A stretch of 64,000 bases of DNA from Candidatus Rhodoferax randersensis (GCA_016718155.1 JADKEH010000004.1:254292-318291); one strand, 5' to 3'. Numbered from the stretch's first letter, positions 37,551-49,453 are shown. The notes: generated by a model not told the origin, from the letters alone. Made by a program: numbers and translations.

Positions 37551-38273
37551 ATGGCAAACCATCTCGATCTCGAAGAACAAGAACAGCTCGATCAGCTCAA
37601 GCACTTCTGGAAGCAGTACGGCAATCAGATCACCTGGGTATTGATCGTTGTATTGGCGGGCTTCGCCGGCTGGAACGCCTATCAGTACTGGCAACGCAAC
37701 CAGGCTAGCCAGGCCTCGGCCATGTACGACGAGGTGGAACGCGTGCTGCGCGCCGGTGACATGGAGAAGCTCGATCGCGCCTTTTCCGACATGAAGGACA
37801 AGTTCGGTTCCACCGCCTATGCCCAGCAGGTCGGCTTGCTGGCGGCAAAGAGCTATTACGATGCAGGCAAGGTCGATGCAGCCAAGGCGGCGCTGACCTG
37901 GGTCGCGGACAAATCCAGTGACGAAGGTTACCAAGCGATTGCCCGGTTGCGCCTGGCGGCAATCTTGCTGGAATCCAAGGCCTACGACGATGCCATCAAG
38001 CAGTTGGCGGGCTCGTTTCCTGCTGACTTTCAGGCGCTGGTGGCCGACCGCAAGGGCGACATCTTTCAGTTGAAGGGCGACAAAGCCCAAGCGCTGGCGC
38101 AATACAACAATGCCTACAAAGCGCTCGATGAGCGCACCGAGTACCGGCGGGTTGTTGAAATCAAGCTCAATGCCTTGGGTGTCGATCCGCGTGAATCGGC
38201 CAAGGGCGGCGCAGTGGCCACTAGTCCGACTGCAAGTGCTGCAGCGGCAACGGGCGCGGAAGGCAAGAAATGA
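37551..38273 (+). CDS. YfgM-like tetratricopeptide membrane protein
   Basis: This 240-residue protein has one transmembrane helix near 22-46 (NQITWVLIVVLAGFAGWNAYQYW) and periplasmic TPR-like repeats after it. It matches the YfgM/ancillary SecYEG subunit family (DUF2133), which helps fold or shelter periplasmic proteins emerging from the translocon. The order hisS-yfgM-bamB-der is conserved in proteobacteria. It overlaps bamB in ATGA. Confidence 0.9.
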   Translation: MANHLDLEEQEQLDQLKHFWKQYGNQITWVLIVVLAGFAGWNAYQYWQRNQASQASAMYDEVERVLRAGDMEKLDRAFSDMKDKFGSTAYAQQVGLLAAKSYYDAGKVDAAKAALTWVADKSSDEGYQAIARLRLAAILLESKAYDDAIKQLAGSFPADFQALVADRKGDIFQLKGDKAQALAQYNNAYKALDERTEYRRVVEIKLNALGVDPRESAKGGAVATSPTASAAAATGAEGKK

Positions 38274-39409
38274 AGTTTCACATGCTCTTTGGCAAGGCCG
38301 CTCAAAGCGTGCTGACGGTTGGTTTGGCGATGGTGCTGGCTGCTTGTGCCAGCGGACCAGACAAGCCCAAACCGACTGAACTCGGACCCAACGCCGGTTT
38401 GCTGGGGGTTCGTCCAGTCTGGACCACCAAAATTGGAGGTACTGACTTTCCACTGAACATGCGTGTGGTAGACCAGACCGTCTTTCTGGCCAGTGGCGAA
38501 GGCACGGTCTGGGCGCTCAACGCCGCGACGGGAGCCCAGGTGTGGCGGGCCGATGTCGGCGCCAAGGTGGCGGCCGGCGTGGGCAGCGACGGGCAGTTCG
38601 TGGCCCTTGTGACCCGCGCCAATGAACTGGTGGTGCTGGACGGCGGGCGCGAGTTGTGGCGCCAGAAACTGTCGGCGTTGGTGTTTACCTCGCCGCTGGT
38701 GGCGGGTCGCCGCGTCTTCGTGCTGGGTGCCGATCGGGCAGTAAGTGCCTATGACGCAGTGTCGGGCCGCAAGCTCTGGATTCAGCAACGCCCTGGTGAA
38801 CCGCTGGTGTTGCAGCAGGCCGGTGTACTGCTGCCGGTTGGCGACACCTTGGTGGTCGGGTTGGCCGGGCGCCTGGCAGGGTTGCAGCCCGCCAACGGTT
38901 CGGTGCGCTGGGAAGTACCAATTGCCTCACCACGCGGCACCAACGACGTTGAGCGCCTGGTCGATCTGGTCGCCCATGCCAGCCGCAACGGGGATTCGGT
39001 CTGCGTGCGTGCGTTCCAGGCATCGGTCGGCTGTGTCAATGCGGCACGGGGTAACCTGCTGTGGACCAAACCCGCGGTCGGGGCTGTTGGCCTGAGCGGT
39101 GATGATCGATTGCTCTTCGGCACCGAGGCCGACGGCAGGGTGCTGGCCTGGACGCGCACTTCGGGCGAGCGTGCCTGGGTGTCTGAACGGTTGAAGTACC
39201 GAGGTCTGTCGGCCCCGTTGGCCTTGGGTCGCTCGCTCGTGATTGGGGACGAGTCGGGCCTGCTGCATTTTCTGTCGCGCGAAGATGGCTCGCCCCTGAC
39301 ACGTGTGGCCACCGACGGCACCGCCGTGGCCGCGGCGCCGGTGGTGGCGGGCGACACACTCATTGTTGCAACCCGCGGCGGCAACGTCATGGCCTTCAGG
39401 CCGGAATGA
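38270..39409 (+). CDS. bamB: Outer membrane assembly lipoprotein BamB
   Basis: This is a 379-residue lipoprotein. VLAACASGP puts the lipid-modified Cys at residue 26. The body is an eight-bladed PQQ-type beta-propeller, with repeats such as [22 protein letters not shown] and [16 protein letters not shown]. BamB binds BamA and aids beta-barrel insertion. It follows yfgM with a 4-bp overlap and precedes der by 16 bp. Confidence 0.94.
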   Translation: MKFHMLFGKAAQSVLTVGLAMVLAACASGPDKPKPTELGPNAGLLGVRPVWTTKIGGTDFPLNMRVVDQTVFLASGEGTVWALNAATGAQVWRADVGAKVAAGVGSDGQFVALVTRANELVVLDGGRELWRQKLSALVFTSPLVAGRRVFVLGADRAVSAYDAVSGRKLWIQQRPGEPLVLQQAGVLLPVGDTLVVGLAGRLAGLQPANGSVRWEVPIASPRGTNDVERLVDLVAHASRNGDSVCVRAFQASVGCVNAARGNLLWTKPAVGAVGLSGDDRLLFGTEADGRVLAWTRTSGERAWVSERLKYRGLSAPLALGRSLVIGDESGLLHFLSREDGSPLTRVATDGTAVAAAPVVAGDTLIVATRGGNVMAFRPE

Positions 39410-39425
39410 ACGCGAGCTTCTCCCC

Positions 39426-40763
39426 ATGATGCCCGTATTGGCCCTGGTGGGGCGCCCGAATGTGGGCAAATCGACCCTGTTCAATCGGCTGACCAAGACG
39501 CGTGATGCCATCGTCGCCGACTTCGCTGGCTTGACCCGCGACCGCCACTACGGCAACGCCGTGCACGCCAAGCGCGAGTTCATCGTGGTTGACACGGGAG
39601 GTTTTGAGCCCGACGCGGCCAGTGGCATCTTCAAGGAGATGGCCAAGCAAACCCGGCAGGCCGTGGCGGAAGCGGATGTGGTGGTGTTTGTTGTGGATGC
39701 GCGTGACGGGCTGTCCGCGCAGGACCATGACATCAGCAAATACCTGCGTCGATTGGGCAAGCCCTGTCTGCTGGTGGCCAACAAGGCCGAGGGCATGAAA
39801 GCGGGCGCGCAACTCGGTGAGTTCTTTGAGCTTGGCCTGGGCGAGGTGATACCGGTCTCGGCCGCTCATGGCCAAGGCATCAAGGAACTGTTGGACCGGG
39901 CATTTGAATCGCTGCCAGTGGCCGACCCCGACACGCCACCCGAAGCGCGTGACCCCAGCGTCATCAGGCTGGCGGTGGCCGGGCGCCCGAACGTCGGCAA
40001 GTCGACCCTGATCAACACCTGGCTCGGAGAGGAGCGCCTGGTCGCGTTTGACCAGCCTGGCACAACGCGCGACGCGATCTCGGTTCCGTTTGAGCGAAAT
40101 GGCCAGAAGTTCGAGCTGATCGACACGGCTGGGCTTCGCCGCAAAGGAAAGGTGTTCGAGGCGATTGAGAAATTCTCGGTGGTCAAGACCTTGCAGGCGA
40201 TCGAGTCATGCAACGTGGCCTTGCTGCTGATCGATGCGATGCAGGGTGTGACCGACCAGGACGCGCACATTGCCGGTTACATCCTGGAGAGTGGCCGTGC
40301 CGTCGTGATGGCCATCAACAAGTGGGACGCGGTCGATGAGTACCAGCGCGAGCTGGTCAAGCGCTCGGTGGAGACCCGACTGCCATTCCTGAAGTTTGCC
40401 AACATGCACTTGATCTCCGCCCAGAAGCGTCAGGGCCTGGGGCCGCTGTGGACCTCGATCGCGCAGGCCCATCGGGCCGCCAACTGCAAGATGTCGACGC
40501 CGATCCTGACGCGTCTACTGCTGGAGGCGGTCCAGTTTCAGAGCCCGAAGCGAGCCGGCATGTTTCGCCCCAAGCTGCGTTACGCTCACCAGGGGGGGAT
40601 GAACCCGCCCGTGATCGTCATCCATGGCAATTCCCTGGAGCATGTCAGCGACGCCTACAAACGTTTCCTCGAAGGGCGATTTCGCAAGGAGTTTGATCTG
40701 GTCGGAACGCCGCTGCGGGTCGAGTTCAAGTCGTCCAGCAATCCGTTTGTCGACAAGGACTGA
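39426..40763 (+). CDS. der: Ribosome biogenesis GTPase Der (EngA)
   Basis: This is a 445-residue double GTPase. Both G1 motifs are GRPNVGKS (near residues 10 and 188), with DTGGF and DTAGLRRKG as G3 and NKAEG / NKWDAVD as G4. The C-terminal KH-like domain ([19 protein letters not shown]) binds RNA. It acts in 50S assembly and is essential in most bacteria. MMPV gives two possible ATGs (39426, 39429). Confidence 0.96.
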   Translation: MMPVLALVGRPNVGKSTLFNRLTKTRDAIVADFAGLTRDRHYGNAVHAKREFIVVDTGGFEPDAASGIFKEMAKQTRQAVAEADVVVFVVDARDGLSAQDHDISKYLRRLGKPCLLVANKAEGMKAGAQLGEFFELGLGEVIPVSAAHGQGIKELLDRAFESLPVADPDTPPEARDPSVIRLAVAGRPNVGKSTLINTWLGEERLVAFDQPGTTRDAISVPFERNGQKFELIDTAGLRRKGKVFEAIEKFSVVKTLQAIESCNVALLLIDAMQGVTDQDAHIAGYILESGRAVVMAINKWDAVDEYQRELVKRSVETRLPFLKFANMHLISAQKRQGLGPLWTSIAQAHRAANCKMSTPILTRLLLEAVQFQSPKRAGMFRPKLRYAHQGGMNPPVIVIHGNSLEHVSDAYKRFLEGRFRKEFDLVGTPLRVEFKSSSNPFVDKD

Positions 40764-40849
40764 GGCGCTACCGATCGCCGCTGCCTGGCGGCATAGGCCA
40801 CCTTCGGCCAGAAAATGATCTGGCTCGAATGGGGGGCACCCTCTTTCTG

Positions 40850-40870
40850 GCCACTTTTGTAGTGGCTTTT
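40850..40870 (+). terminator. Weak intrinsic terminator after der
   Basis: GCCAC, a seven-base loop and GTGGC followed by TTTT. The five-base stem is short, so it may only attenuate read-through into hfq. Confidence 0.4.
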
Positions 40871-40945
40871 CCGAGCGTGCGGCCGATATCGTGCCGCGCT
40901 GTGGTATCGTGAACCCCTCTTCATTTTTTGAACACGGAGAATATC

Positions 40946-41194
40946 GTGAGCAACAAAGGTCAGTTACTTCAAGACCCGTTTCTCAACGCATTGCGTCGGG
41001 AACACGTTCCGGTCTCCATCTACCTCGTCAACGGGATCAAGCTGCAGGGGCAGATCGAGTCGTTTGACCAGTACGTCGTGTTGCTTCGCAATACGGTGAC
41101 GCAGATGGTTTACAAGCATGCAATCTCAACCATCGTCCCGGGCCGTGCCGTCAATCTGGCCAAGCTCGACGGCGATGAGTCGGCTGCGCCCTGA
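40946..41194 (+). CDS. hfq: RNA chaperone Hfq
   Basis: This is an 82-residue Sm-like hexamer subunit. The Sm1 block is [25 protein letters not shown] and the Sm2 block is [12 protein letters not shown]. It binds small RNAs and A/U-rich mRNA regions and thereby regulates many genes. I start at the GTG at 40946 ([13 protein letters not shown] follows), which has GGAG upstream; the TTG at 40928 would add six residues. The C terminus is short, unlike enterobacterial Hfq. Confidence 0.96.
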   Translation: MSNKGQLLQDPFLNALRREHVPVSIYLVNGIKLQGQIESFDQYVVLLRNTVTQMVYKHAISTIVPGRAVNLAKLDGDESAAP

Positions 41195-41259
41195 CGCTTG
41201 CATGGCCCGCAGGCAGTTCCTGAGGCGCCATTGCGTCGGCTTTTCTCGTTGACCAAGGT

Positions 41260-42432
41260 TTGAATTCCGAATCTGCTCGCCCGTCCGCCACCGTCATTCT
41301 GGTCGGCGTTGATCTGGGTTTGCCAAATTTTGATCAAGAACTCGAAGAGCTCGGTTTGCTGGCGCAGACGGCTGGGCTTGAGGTGGTCGGGCGCGTCACC
41401 TGCAAACGGCGAGCGCCCGATCCAGCTCTGTTCATCGGCAGCGGCAAGGCCGATGAAATCAAGTTGCTGGCCAGCCAGTTGGGCGCTGCCGAAGTGCTGT
41501 TCGACCAAAGCATCAGTCCGGCGCAGCAGCGTAATCTGGAGCGCAACCTGGAGCGGCCCGTCAACGACCGTACCTTGCTGATTCTGGAGATCTTCGGCCA
41601 GCGCGCGCGCAGCCACGAGGGCAAGCTTCAGGTCGAACTGGCCCGCCTGCAGTACCTCAGCACCCGGCTGGTGCGCCGCTGGTCTCACCTGGAGCGCCAG
41701 AGCGGTGGTATCGGCATGCGCGGCGGGCCCGGCGAAACCCAGATCGAGCTGGACCGGCGCATGATCGGCGAGAGTATCAAGCGCACCAAGGAGCGCCTGG
41801 AGCGCGTCAAACGGCAACGCAAGACCCAGCGCCGCCAGCGCGCGCGCCGTGATGCCTTCAACATCTCACTGGTGGGCTATACCAACGCCGGCAAATCAAC
41901 CTTGTTTAACGCCTTGGTGAAGGCTCGGGCCTATGCGGCGGACCAATTGTTTGCCACCCTCGATACCACCACACGCCAGCTCTATCTGGCCGAGGCCGGG
42001 CGCTCCGTATCACTGTCGGACACCGTGGGATTCATCCGCGATTTGCCGCATGGCCTGATCGATGCTTTCGAGGCGACGCTGCAGGAAGCGGTGGACGCCG
42101 ACTTGCTTTTACACGTGGTGGACGCGGCCAATCCGGGCTTTCCAGAGCAGATTGCCGAGGTCCAGCGTGTGCTGGGAGAGATTGGCGCGCAGGACGTCCC
42201 GCAGATTCTGGTTTTTAATAAGCTTGATCACCTTGAAAACGAGCGTCGGCCCCTGCAACTGCACGATGTGTTTGACCTGAATGGCGTGCCGACCCCCAGG
42301 ATATTCCTGAGTTCCAAGAGCGGGGAGGGCTTGAGCCTGTTGCGGACACAACTGGCCAGTACCGTGAAAGCGGACAATCCCGGATCCATGCTCAACCAAG
42401 ATATCCCTGAGCGCCACGAGGCTGGACTGTGA
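41260..42432 (+). CDS. hflX: GTPase HflX
   Basis: This is a 390-residue ribosome-associated GTPase. The N-terminal HflX domain includes ERQSGGIGMRGGPGETQIE. The GTPase domain has G1 GYTNAGKSTLFN (~209-216), DTVGFIRDLP as G3 and FNKLDHLE as G4. It splits stalled ribosomes and is linked to hfq and hflKC in most proteobacteria. The TTG at 41260 is preceded by AAGG; no ATG is available near the family N terminus. Confidence 0.94.
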   Translation: MNSESARPSATVILVGVDLGLPNFDQELEELGLLAQTAGLEVVGRVTCKRRAPDPALFIGSGKADEIKLLASQLGAAEVLFDQSISPAQQRNLERNLERPVNDRTLLILEIFGQRARSHEGKLQVELARLQYLSTRLVRRWSHLERQSGGIGMRGGPGETQIELDRRMIGESIKRTKERLERVKRQRKTQRRQRARRDAFNISLVGYTNAGKSTLFNALVKARAYAADQLFATLDTTTRQLYLAEAGRSVSLSDTVGFIRDLPHGLIDAFEATLQEAVDADLLLHVVDAANPGFPEQIAEVQRVLGEIGAQDVPQILVFNKLDHLENERRPLQLHDVFDLNGVPTPRIFLSSKSGEGLSLLRTQLASTVKADNPGSMLNQDIPERHEAGL

Positions 42433-42471
42433 TTGGGCACAATCTGCCTTGGAACAATACGAGAAGATGCG

Positions 42472-43863
42472 ATGAAATTTGAATCACCTGGCTTTCGCTG
42501 GGCCGTACTGCCCGGCCGAATCAGGGGCATGTTCAATCTGAACGACCCGAAGTGGGGGCGTGGCGACGATAAGCCCGCTGAACCACCCAAGGACGGCGCC
42601 GGTCGCCCAAGTGATCCGCCCCCGGACAACCCGCCCCAAGGCAATGGCAATCGGGGTCAGAAGCCGGGCCCAAATCAGGGACCGCCGGATCTCGATGAGC
42701 TGTGGCGTGACCTCAATCGCAAGCTCGGCGGACTGTTTGGCGGCAGCAAGTCTGCCAACCGGGGTAAGCCGGTATTTGGTTCGGGTGGCGGCAACGGCTC
42801 GGGTGGCGGGTTTCAGCCCGACATGAAGAGTGCTGGCATTGGCATCGGCCTGATCGCCGCCGTGGCGGTGGTGATCTGGCTGGGCACCGGGTTCTTCATC
42901 GTGCAGGAAGGTCAGCAAGCCGTGATCACGCAGTTTGGCAAGTACCACTCTTCGGTTGGCGCGGGCTTCAACTATCGGCTGCCGTATCCGATACAACGGC
43001 ATGAGTTGGTCTTCGTGACGCAGATCCGCTCGGTCGATGTCGGTCGCGATACCGTGATCAAGGCCACTGGCCTGCGCGAATCGGCCATGCTGACCGAAGA
43101 CGAGAACATTGTCGAAATCAAGTTCGCAGTGCAATACCGCCTCAATGACGCACGCGCATTCCTGTTCGAGAGCAAGAACCCGGCTGATGCCGTGGTGCAG
43201 GCCGCCGAGACCGCCGTGCGTGAGGTGGTTGGCAAGATGCGCATGGACAGCGCGCTGTCCGAAGAGCGCGACCAAATTGGGCCGCGTATTCGCGCCCTGA
43301 TGCAGAAGATTTTGGACCGTTACAACGTCGGTATTGAGGTGGTGGGCATCAACTTGCAGCAAGGCGGGGTGCGCCCACCCGAGCAGGTGCAGGCCGCCTT
43401 CGACGACGTGCTCAAGGCTGGGCAGGAGCGTGAAAAGACCAAGAACGAAGCGCAGGCCTACGCCAACGACGTGGTGCCACGCGCGGTGGGCTCCGCCTCG
43501 CGGCTAAAGGAAGAAGCCGATGCCTACAAAGCACGGATCGTTGCCCAAGCGCAAGGTGATGCGCAACGTTTCAAATCGGTATTGGCCGAGTATCAAAAGG
43601 CGCCGCAGGTGACACGTGACCGCATGTACCTTGATACCATGCAGCAGGTCTACAGCAACGCCACCAAAGTGATGATTGACTCGCGACAGGGTTCCAACCT
43701 CTTGTACCTCCCGCTGGACAAGATTGTCCAGATGACAGCGCAGGGCGCCGAGGCGGCGGCGACGCTGCCTCTGCTGCCGGCAACCAGTACCTCAACCACG
43801 GCCGCAACGACCGACGCACGGGCTCGGGACGCTGCCCGTTCGCGTGATCGCGACACCCGCTAG
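42472..43863 (+). CDS. hflK: FtsH protease activity modulator HflK
   Basis: This is a 463-residue membrane protein. A Gly/Pro-rich cytoplasmic N terminus (MFNLNDPKWGRGDDKPAEPP...) precedes one transmembrane helix (GIGLIAAVAVVIWLGTGFFIV, about residues 125-145). The SPFH/band-7 domain comes next, ending in an Ala/Thr-rich tail. HflK and HflC form a periplasm-facing cage that regulates FtsH. The ATG at 42472 has GAGAAG upstream; 42529 is an alternative start. Confidence 0.95.
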   Translation: MKFESPGFRWAVLPGRIRGMFNLNDPKWGRGDDKPAEPPKDGAGRPSDPPPDNPPQGNGNRGQKPGPNQGPPDLDELWRDLNRKLGGLFGGSKSANRGKPVFGSGGGNGSGGGFQPDMKSAGIGIGLIAAVAVVIWLGTGFFIVQEGQQAVITQFGKYHSSVGAGFNYRLPYPIQRHELVFVTQIRSVDVGRDTVIKATGLRESAMLTEDENIVEIKFAVQYRLNDARAFLFESKNPADAVVQAAETAVREVVGKMRMDSALSEERDQIGPRIRALMQKILDRYNVGIEVVGINLQQGGVRPPEQVQAAFDDVLKAGQEREKTKNEAQAYANDVVPRAVGSASRLKEEADAYKARIVAQAQGDAQRFKSVLAEYQKAPQVTRDRMYLDTMQQVYSNATKVMIDSRQGSNLLYLPLDKIVQMTAQGAEAAATLPLLPATSTSTTAATTDARARDAARSRDRDTR

Positions 43864-43872
43864 GAGCGCTGC

Positions 43873-44772
43873 ATGAACCGGATTGGATTTATTTTTTCAT
43901 CGTTGCTGGTGCTGCTGGCGCTGGCCAGCTCGATGCTGTTTGTGGTCGATCAACGTCAGTTCGGTGTGGTGTACGCGCTGGGTCAGATCAAGGAAGTGAT
44001 CACCGCGCCCGGCCTGAACTTCAAACTGCCGCCCCCCTTTCAGAATGTGTCCTACATCGACAAACGGCTGTTGACACTCGACAGCAGCGATACCGAGCCC
44101 ATGTTGACTGCGGAAAAGCAGCGCGTGGTCGTGGATTGGTACGTGCGTTGGAGGATTTCCGAGCCCACCGAGTACATCCGCAATGTTGGAACCAACGAAG
44201 CCGCGGGCGCGACCCGACTCAACAGCGTGGTGCGCAATGCCCTTCAGGAAGAAGTGAACAAGCGTACCGTGAAGGACTTGCTTTCGCTCAAACGCGAAGC
44301 CTTGATGGCCGACGTCAAACGCGAAGTCTTGGCGCAGGTGCGTGGCGCCAAGCCCTGGGGCGTTGACGTGGTTGACGTGCGAATCACACGTGTGGACTAC
44401 GTGGAGGCCATCACCGGCTCGGTTTACCAGCGCATGGCTGCTGAACGCAATCGGGTTGCCAATGAATTGCGCTCCACCGGTGGTGCCGAAGGTGAAAAGA
44501 TTCGTGCCGATGCCGACCGGCAACGCGAGGTGACGGTAGCCAATGCCTACCGAGACGCGCAGAAGATCAAGGGTGAAGGCGACGCCGAGGCGGCCCGCAT
44601 CTATGCTGACGCCTTCGGTCGCGATCCCCAATTTGCGCAGTTCTACCGCAGTTTGGATGCTTACAAGTCCAGCCTGGGCAAGAAGAGCGATGTCATGGTG
44701 ATTGATCCCGCTTCGTCCGAGTTCTTCAAAGTGTTTCGTGGCAACCCGGCGCCGCTGCCTGGCAAGAAGTAG
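43873..44772 (+). CDS. hflC: FtsH protease modulator HflC
   Basis: This is a 299-residue SPFH protein with one N-terminal transmembrane segment (IFSSLLVLLALASSMLFVV). Family markers are QFGVVYALGQIKEVI, RLLTLDSSDTEPMLTAEKQRVVVDWYV and the C-terminal coiled-coil-like ERNRVANELRSTGGAEGEKIR. It pairs with HflK. It begins 9 bp after hflK. Confidence 0.95.
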   Translation: MNRIGFIFSSLLVLLALASSMLFVVDQRQFGVVYALGQIKEVITAPGLNFKLPPPFQNVSYIDKRLLTLDSSDTEPMLTAEKQRVVVDWYVRWRISEPTEYIRNVGTNEAAGATRLNSVVRNALQEEVNKRTVKDLLSLKREALMADVKREVLAQVRGAKPWGVDVVDVRITRVDYVEAITGSVYQRMAAERNRVANELRSTGGAEGEKIRADADRQREVTVANAYRDAQKIKGEGDAEAARIYADAFGRDPQFAQFYRSLDAYKSSLGKKSDVMVIDPASSEFFKVFRGNPAPLPGKK

Positions 44773-44775
44773 GCC

Positions 44776-44964
44776 TTGGATCAGCAGACGTTCTGGCTGG
44801 CACTGGCCTTGGTGCTGGTGATTGAGGGCCTGTTTCCGTTCGTGTCGCCCACCGGGTGGCGAAAGATGTTCGCTCAGTTGTTGCAGCTCAACGACGGACA
44901 GATTCGCTTTTTCGGGCTGTGCAGCATTGTGGCGGGGCTGGGCATGATTTGGCTGCTGGCGTAA
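44776..44964 (+). CDS. DUF2065-family small membrane protein
   Basis: This is a 62-residue protein with two hydrophobic helices (FWLALALVLVIEGLFPFVSP and FFGLCSIVAGLGMIWLL) joined by a polar turn. The TTG at 44776, three bases after hflC, is the only suitable start. DUF2065 genes occupy this place beside hflKC in many proteobacteria; the function is unknown, though FtsH-related roles are suggested by location. Confidence 0.85.
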   Translation: MDQQTFWLALALVLVIEGLFPFVSPTGWRKMFAQLLQLNDGQIRFFGLCSIVAGLGMIWLLA

Positions 44965-44987
44965 GGTTTGCGGGCCAACGAGCCCGG

Positions 44988-44993
44988 TAAAAT
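44988..44993 (+). promoter_or_regulatory. Candidate -10 box upstream of hisZ
   Basis: TAAAAT in GGTAAAATCACCG lies 29 bases before the hisZ ATG. No convincing -35 is seen at 16-18 bases. Confidence 0.3.
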
Positions 44994-45021
44994 CACCGTT
45001 TTAACAGCCCGCCAAAATCAC

Positions 45022-46170
45022 ATGTCCGCTTGGGTCCTGCCGGATCACATTGCCGATGTCTTGCCTTCCGAGGCGCGCCACATCGAAGAACTGCGTCGAG
45101 ATCTGCTGGACATGGCCCGTTGTTACGGCTACGAGCTGGTTATGCCGCCGTTGCTGGAGCATCTGGAGTCCCTGTTGACTGGTGCCGGTCAGGCGCTGGA
45201 CTTGCAGACCTTCAAGCTCGTCGACCAACTCTCCGGGCGCATGATGGGCTTGCGTGCTGACAGCACGCCCCAGGTTGCGCGCATCGACGCTCATTTGCTC
45301 AACCGACAGGGCGTGACTCGCCTGTGTTACTGCGGTCCGGTGGCGCACACCCGTCCGGCCGGGCCCCACGCGACACGCGAGCCGCTGCAGTTTGGCGCCG
45401 AGATCTACGGTCATCAGGGCCTTGAGGCCGATCTGGAAATCCTGCAACTGGCGCTGGATGGCCTGAAGGCGGCCAAGGTGCAATCCGTTTGCGTTGATCT
45501 GGCCGACGCACGTATCGTGCCGGCGCTGTTACACGGCGTCGCGGCCGATCAGGGCCTGCTGGCGCAGGTGCAACTGGCGCTGGCGAGCAAGGATCGCAGT
45601 GAACTGGCTGCGCTGACCCGTGACTTTCCGGCAGCCTCGCGTCAAGCCCTGCTGGCCTTGGTTGAGCTCTATGGCGATGCCAGTGTGCTGGTGCAAGCGC
45701 AGGGCGCCTTGTCGGCTTTTCCGGCGGTCGGGCAGGCTCTATCTAGCTTGAAATGGCTGGCCAGTCATCTTGACGGCGTCGCGGTGTCGTATGACCTGGC
45801 AGACATGCGCGGTTATGGCTACTACAGCGGTGCGCGCTTTTCCATGTATGCGCCGGGCGCCAATGACGCCCTGGTACGCGGTGGTCGTTACGACCAGGTC
45901 GGCGCCGTGTTTGGCCGCAATCGGCCGGCTGCCGGATTCAGCCTGGATGTCAAGGCCCTGGTCGGCGCGATAGAGCCGCGCACCTTGCATGCCGCCATTC
46001 GCGCCCCCTGGGGCGAGCTGCCGGCCTTGCGCGCCGCCATCGCCGCATTGCGTCAGGGCGGCGAGACGGTGGTCTGCGTGCTGCCCGGGCATGAAAGCGA
46101 AATTGATGAATTCCATTGCGACCGCGAGCTGGTTCAGCTAGGCCCGCAATGGGTTGTGCAAGCCATTTAG
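45022..46170 (+). CDS. hisZ: ATP phosphoribosyltransferase regulatory subunit HisZ
   Basis: This is a 382-residue paralogue of histidyl-tRNA synthetase lacking the anticodon domain. [23 protein letters not shown], the class II motif 2-like [26 protein letters not shown] and the motif-3-like region near [11 protein letters not shown] are visible. HisZ activates the short form of HisG, the first enzyme of histidine synthesis; its presence implies a short-form hisG elsewhere. The start at 45022 is chosen over the upstream frame to 44968. Confidence 0.94.
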   Translation: MSAWVLPDHIADVLPSEARHIEELRRDLLDMARCYGYELVMPPLLEHLESLLTGAGQALDLQTFKLVDQLSGRMMGLRADSTPQVARIDAHLLNRQGVTRLCYCGPVAHTRPAGPHATREPLQFGAEIYGHQGLEADLEILQLALDGLKAAKVQSVCVDLADARIVPALLHGVAADQGLLAQVQLALASKDRSELAALTRDFPAASRQALLALVELYGDASVLVQAQGALSAFPAVGQALSSLKWLASHLDGVAVSYDLADMRGYGYYSGARFSMYAPGANDALVRGGRYDQVGAVFGRNRPAAGFSLDVKALVGAIEPRTLHAAIRAPWGELPALRAAIAALRQGGETVVCVLPGHESEIDEFHCDRELVQLGPQWVVQAI

Positions 46171-46180
46171 TCTCCACTGA

Positions 46181-47587
<1,407 letters not shown>

Positions 47588-47642
47588 GGACTCGTCATTT
47601 GCAGAAAATCAGGCTTAGGCCCATACCGGCAGTATGTACCTA

Positions 47643-47659
47643 GCTATTAAATCAGGAGC
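47643..47659. repeat. AT-rich interspersed repeat supplying a ribosome site
   Basis: GCTATTAAATCAGGAGC matches 10590-10606 at 14 of 17 positions. Its AGGAG (47654-47658) lies at the correct distance before the ATG at 47666, so the repeat has become the Shine-Dalgarno of the phosphoribosyltransferase gene. Confidence 0.5.
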
Positions 47660-47665
47660 AAATCA

Positions 47666-48190
47666 ATGCTGACGGAAGACGGTAAACACTTGTATGTGAG
47701 CTACGACGAATACCACAACCTGATTGAAAAACTGGCCATCAAGGTGTACCAGTCGGGTTGGCAGTTCGACACCATCCTGTGCCTGGCGCGCGGCGGTATG
47801 CGCCCTGGCGATATCCTCTCCAGGGTGTTCGACAAGCCACTGGCCATCATGTCCACCAGTTCTTACCGGGCTGATGCGGGCACCCTGCAAGGCAACCTGG
47901 ACATTGCCCGTTACATCACCACTCCCAAGGGTGAAATCGCCGGACGCGTCTTGCTGGTGGATGATCTGGCTGACTCCGGTCATACGCTGAACGCCGTTAT
48001 CAATCTGCTCAAAACCGGCTATGCACCCATCACCGAACTGCGCAGTGCCGTGTTGTGGACCAAGGCGCTGTCCACTTTCACGCCCGACTACTCGGTTGAG
48101 TTCCTGCCCACCAATCCCTGGATTCACCAGCCCTTTGAAGGCTACGACGCCATGCGCCCGGCGCAACTGATCGAGAAGTGGAAAGTCTGA
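47666..48190 (+). CDS. Phosphoribosyltransferase (hypoxanthine/xanthine-like)
   Basis: This is a 174-residue type I PRTase. The PRPP-binding signature VLLVDDLADSGHTL lies near residue 96-109, and ILCLARGGMRPGDILSRVF is the hood/loop I region. It probably salvages a purine base with PRPP, fitting its place after purA. Base specificity is not readable; guanine/xanthine or hypoxanthine are possible. Confidence 0.88.
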   Translation: MLTEDGKHLYVSYDEYHNLIEKLAIKVYQSGWQFDTILCLARGGMRPGDILSRVFDKPLAIMSTSSYRADAGTLQGNLDIARYITTPKGEIAGRVLLVDDLADSGHTLNAVINLLKTGYAPITELRSAVLWTKALSTFTPDYSVEFLPTNPWIHQPFEGYDAMRPAQLIEKWKV

Positions 48191-48197
48191 GTCCGTC

Positions 48198-49406
48198 ATG
48201 CGCGACCAGTCTACCGAGCTGATTCACCAACCTTACACGCCACCGGAAGGATTTGCGGCGCCGCAGCCGGGCGTGTTCAAGGCGTCCACCGTGTTCTTCC
48301 CGAACGTGGCGGCGATGCGCAGCCGGGAATGGAAGGACAAGAGTGCCTACACCTACGGCCTGCACGGCACGCCCACCACCTATACGCTGGAGGAGCGCTT
48401 GTGCACGCTGGAGGGCGGCCTGCAATGCGTGCTGGCACCGAGCGGCCTGGCGGCCATCGCGCTGGTCGCCATGGCGCTACTCAAGTCAGGTGATGAGCTG
48501 CTGATTCCGGACAACGTCTATGGTCCGAACAAGACTTTTTCCGAAGGTGAGCTGGCAGCCTGGGGCATCACGCACCGTTACTACGACCCTCTGAGCGTGC
48601 CGGATCTGGTGGCCAAGATTGGTGCGCGCACCCGATTGGTGTGGCTGGAGGCGGCCGGCTCGGTGACCCTGGAGTTTCCCGATCTGTGCGAACAGGTGCG
48701 CGCCTGTCAACGCGCGGGCGTGCTGACGGCCCTGGACAACACCTGGGGCGCCGGGCTGGCGTTCGCTCCGTTTGACCTGAGCCCTGGGTCGGCCGAGCCG
48801 CTGGGGGTGGACGTCAGCGTTCACGCATTGACCAAGTACCCGAGTGGCGGCGGTGACGTGTTGATGGGCAGCGTGATCACGCGCGAACCGGCGCTGCATC
48901 TCAAGATCAAGCTAGCGCACATGCGCTTGGGGTTGGGCGTGGGCGCCAACGATGCGGAAGCCGTGCTGCGCGCCCTGCCCAGCATGGTGCTGCGCTACCA
49001 GGCGCATGACCAGCGGGCACGCGCACTGGCCCAGTGGTGCCTGTCTCAGAATGTGTTTGCCCAGGTGCTGCACCCGGCCCTGGCGGCCTCACCTGGCCAT
49101 GCCCATTGGGCAGCACTATGCGGCCGTGATTCCGGCGGTGCTGCGGGCCTGTTTAGCGTGATTTTCCGGCCTGACGTTGACCAACAGCGCGTGGACGCGT
49201 TTTGCGATGCGCTGAAACTGTTCAAGATCGGGTACAGCTGGGGCGGTCCGATCAGTCTGGTGGTGCCCTATGACCTGGCCAGCATGCGCAGCACATGGCC
49301 AGATCACCTCGCCCGTGGCACGCTGGTGCGTTTCGCGACGGGTCTGGAATCGGTCGCCGATTTGCAGGCCGATCTGGCTCAGGCGCTGCGCCTTGCCATG
49401 GCCTGA
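48198..49406 (+). CDS. Cys/Met-metabolism PLP-dependent enzyme (cystathionine beta-lyase-like)
   Basis: This is a 402-residue PLP enzyme. The Schiff-base lysine is K213 in VHALTKYPSGGGDVLMG. SAYTYGLHGTPTTYTLEERL and LDNTWGAGLAFAPF (PLP-binding Asp) follow the MetC/CGS fold. The family splits cystathionine or related thioethers. The W-G-G-P block (YSWGGPISLVVPYD) near the C terminus favours the MetC-like branch. It starts 7 bp after the phosphoribosyltransferase, so the two are probably co-transcribed. Confidence 0.9.
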   Translation: MRDQSTELIHQPYTPPEGFAAPQPGVFKASTVFFPNVAAMRSREWKDKSAYTYGLHGTPTTYTLEERLCTLEGGLQCVLAPSGLAAIALVAMALLKSGDELLIPDNVYGPNKTFSEGELAAWGITHRYYDPLSVPDLVAKIGARTRLVWLEAAGSVTLEFPDLCEQVRACQRAGVLTALDNTWGAGLAFAPFDLSPGSAEPLGVDVSVHALTKYPSGGGDVLMGSVITREPALHLKIKLAHMRLGLGVGANDAEAVLRALPSMVLRYQAHDQRARALAQWCLSQNVFAQVLHPALAASPGHAHWAALCGRDSGGAAGLFSVIFRPDVDQQRVDAFCDALKLFKIGYSWGGPISLVVPYDLASMRSTWPDHLARGTLVRFATGLESVADLQADLAQALRLAMA

Positions 49407-49453
49407 GGTCCAAGCTTGCGCGTGAATCAAAAAATAGTCGGATTCGTTCGCTC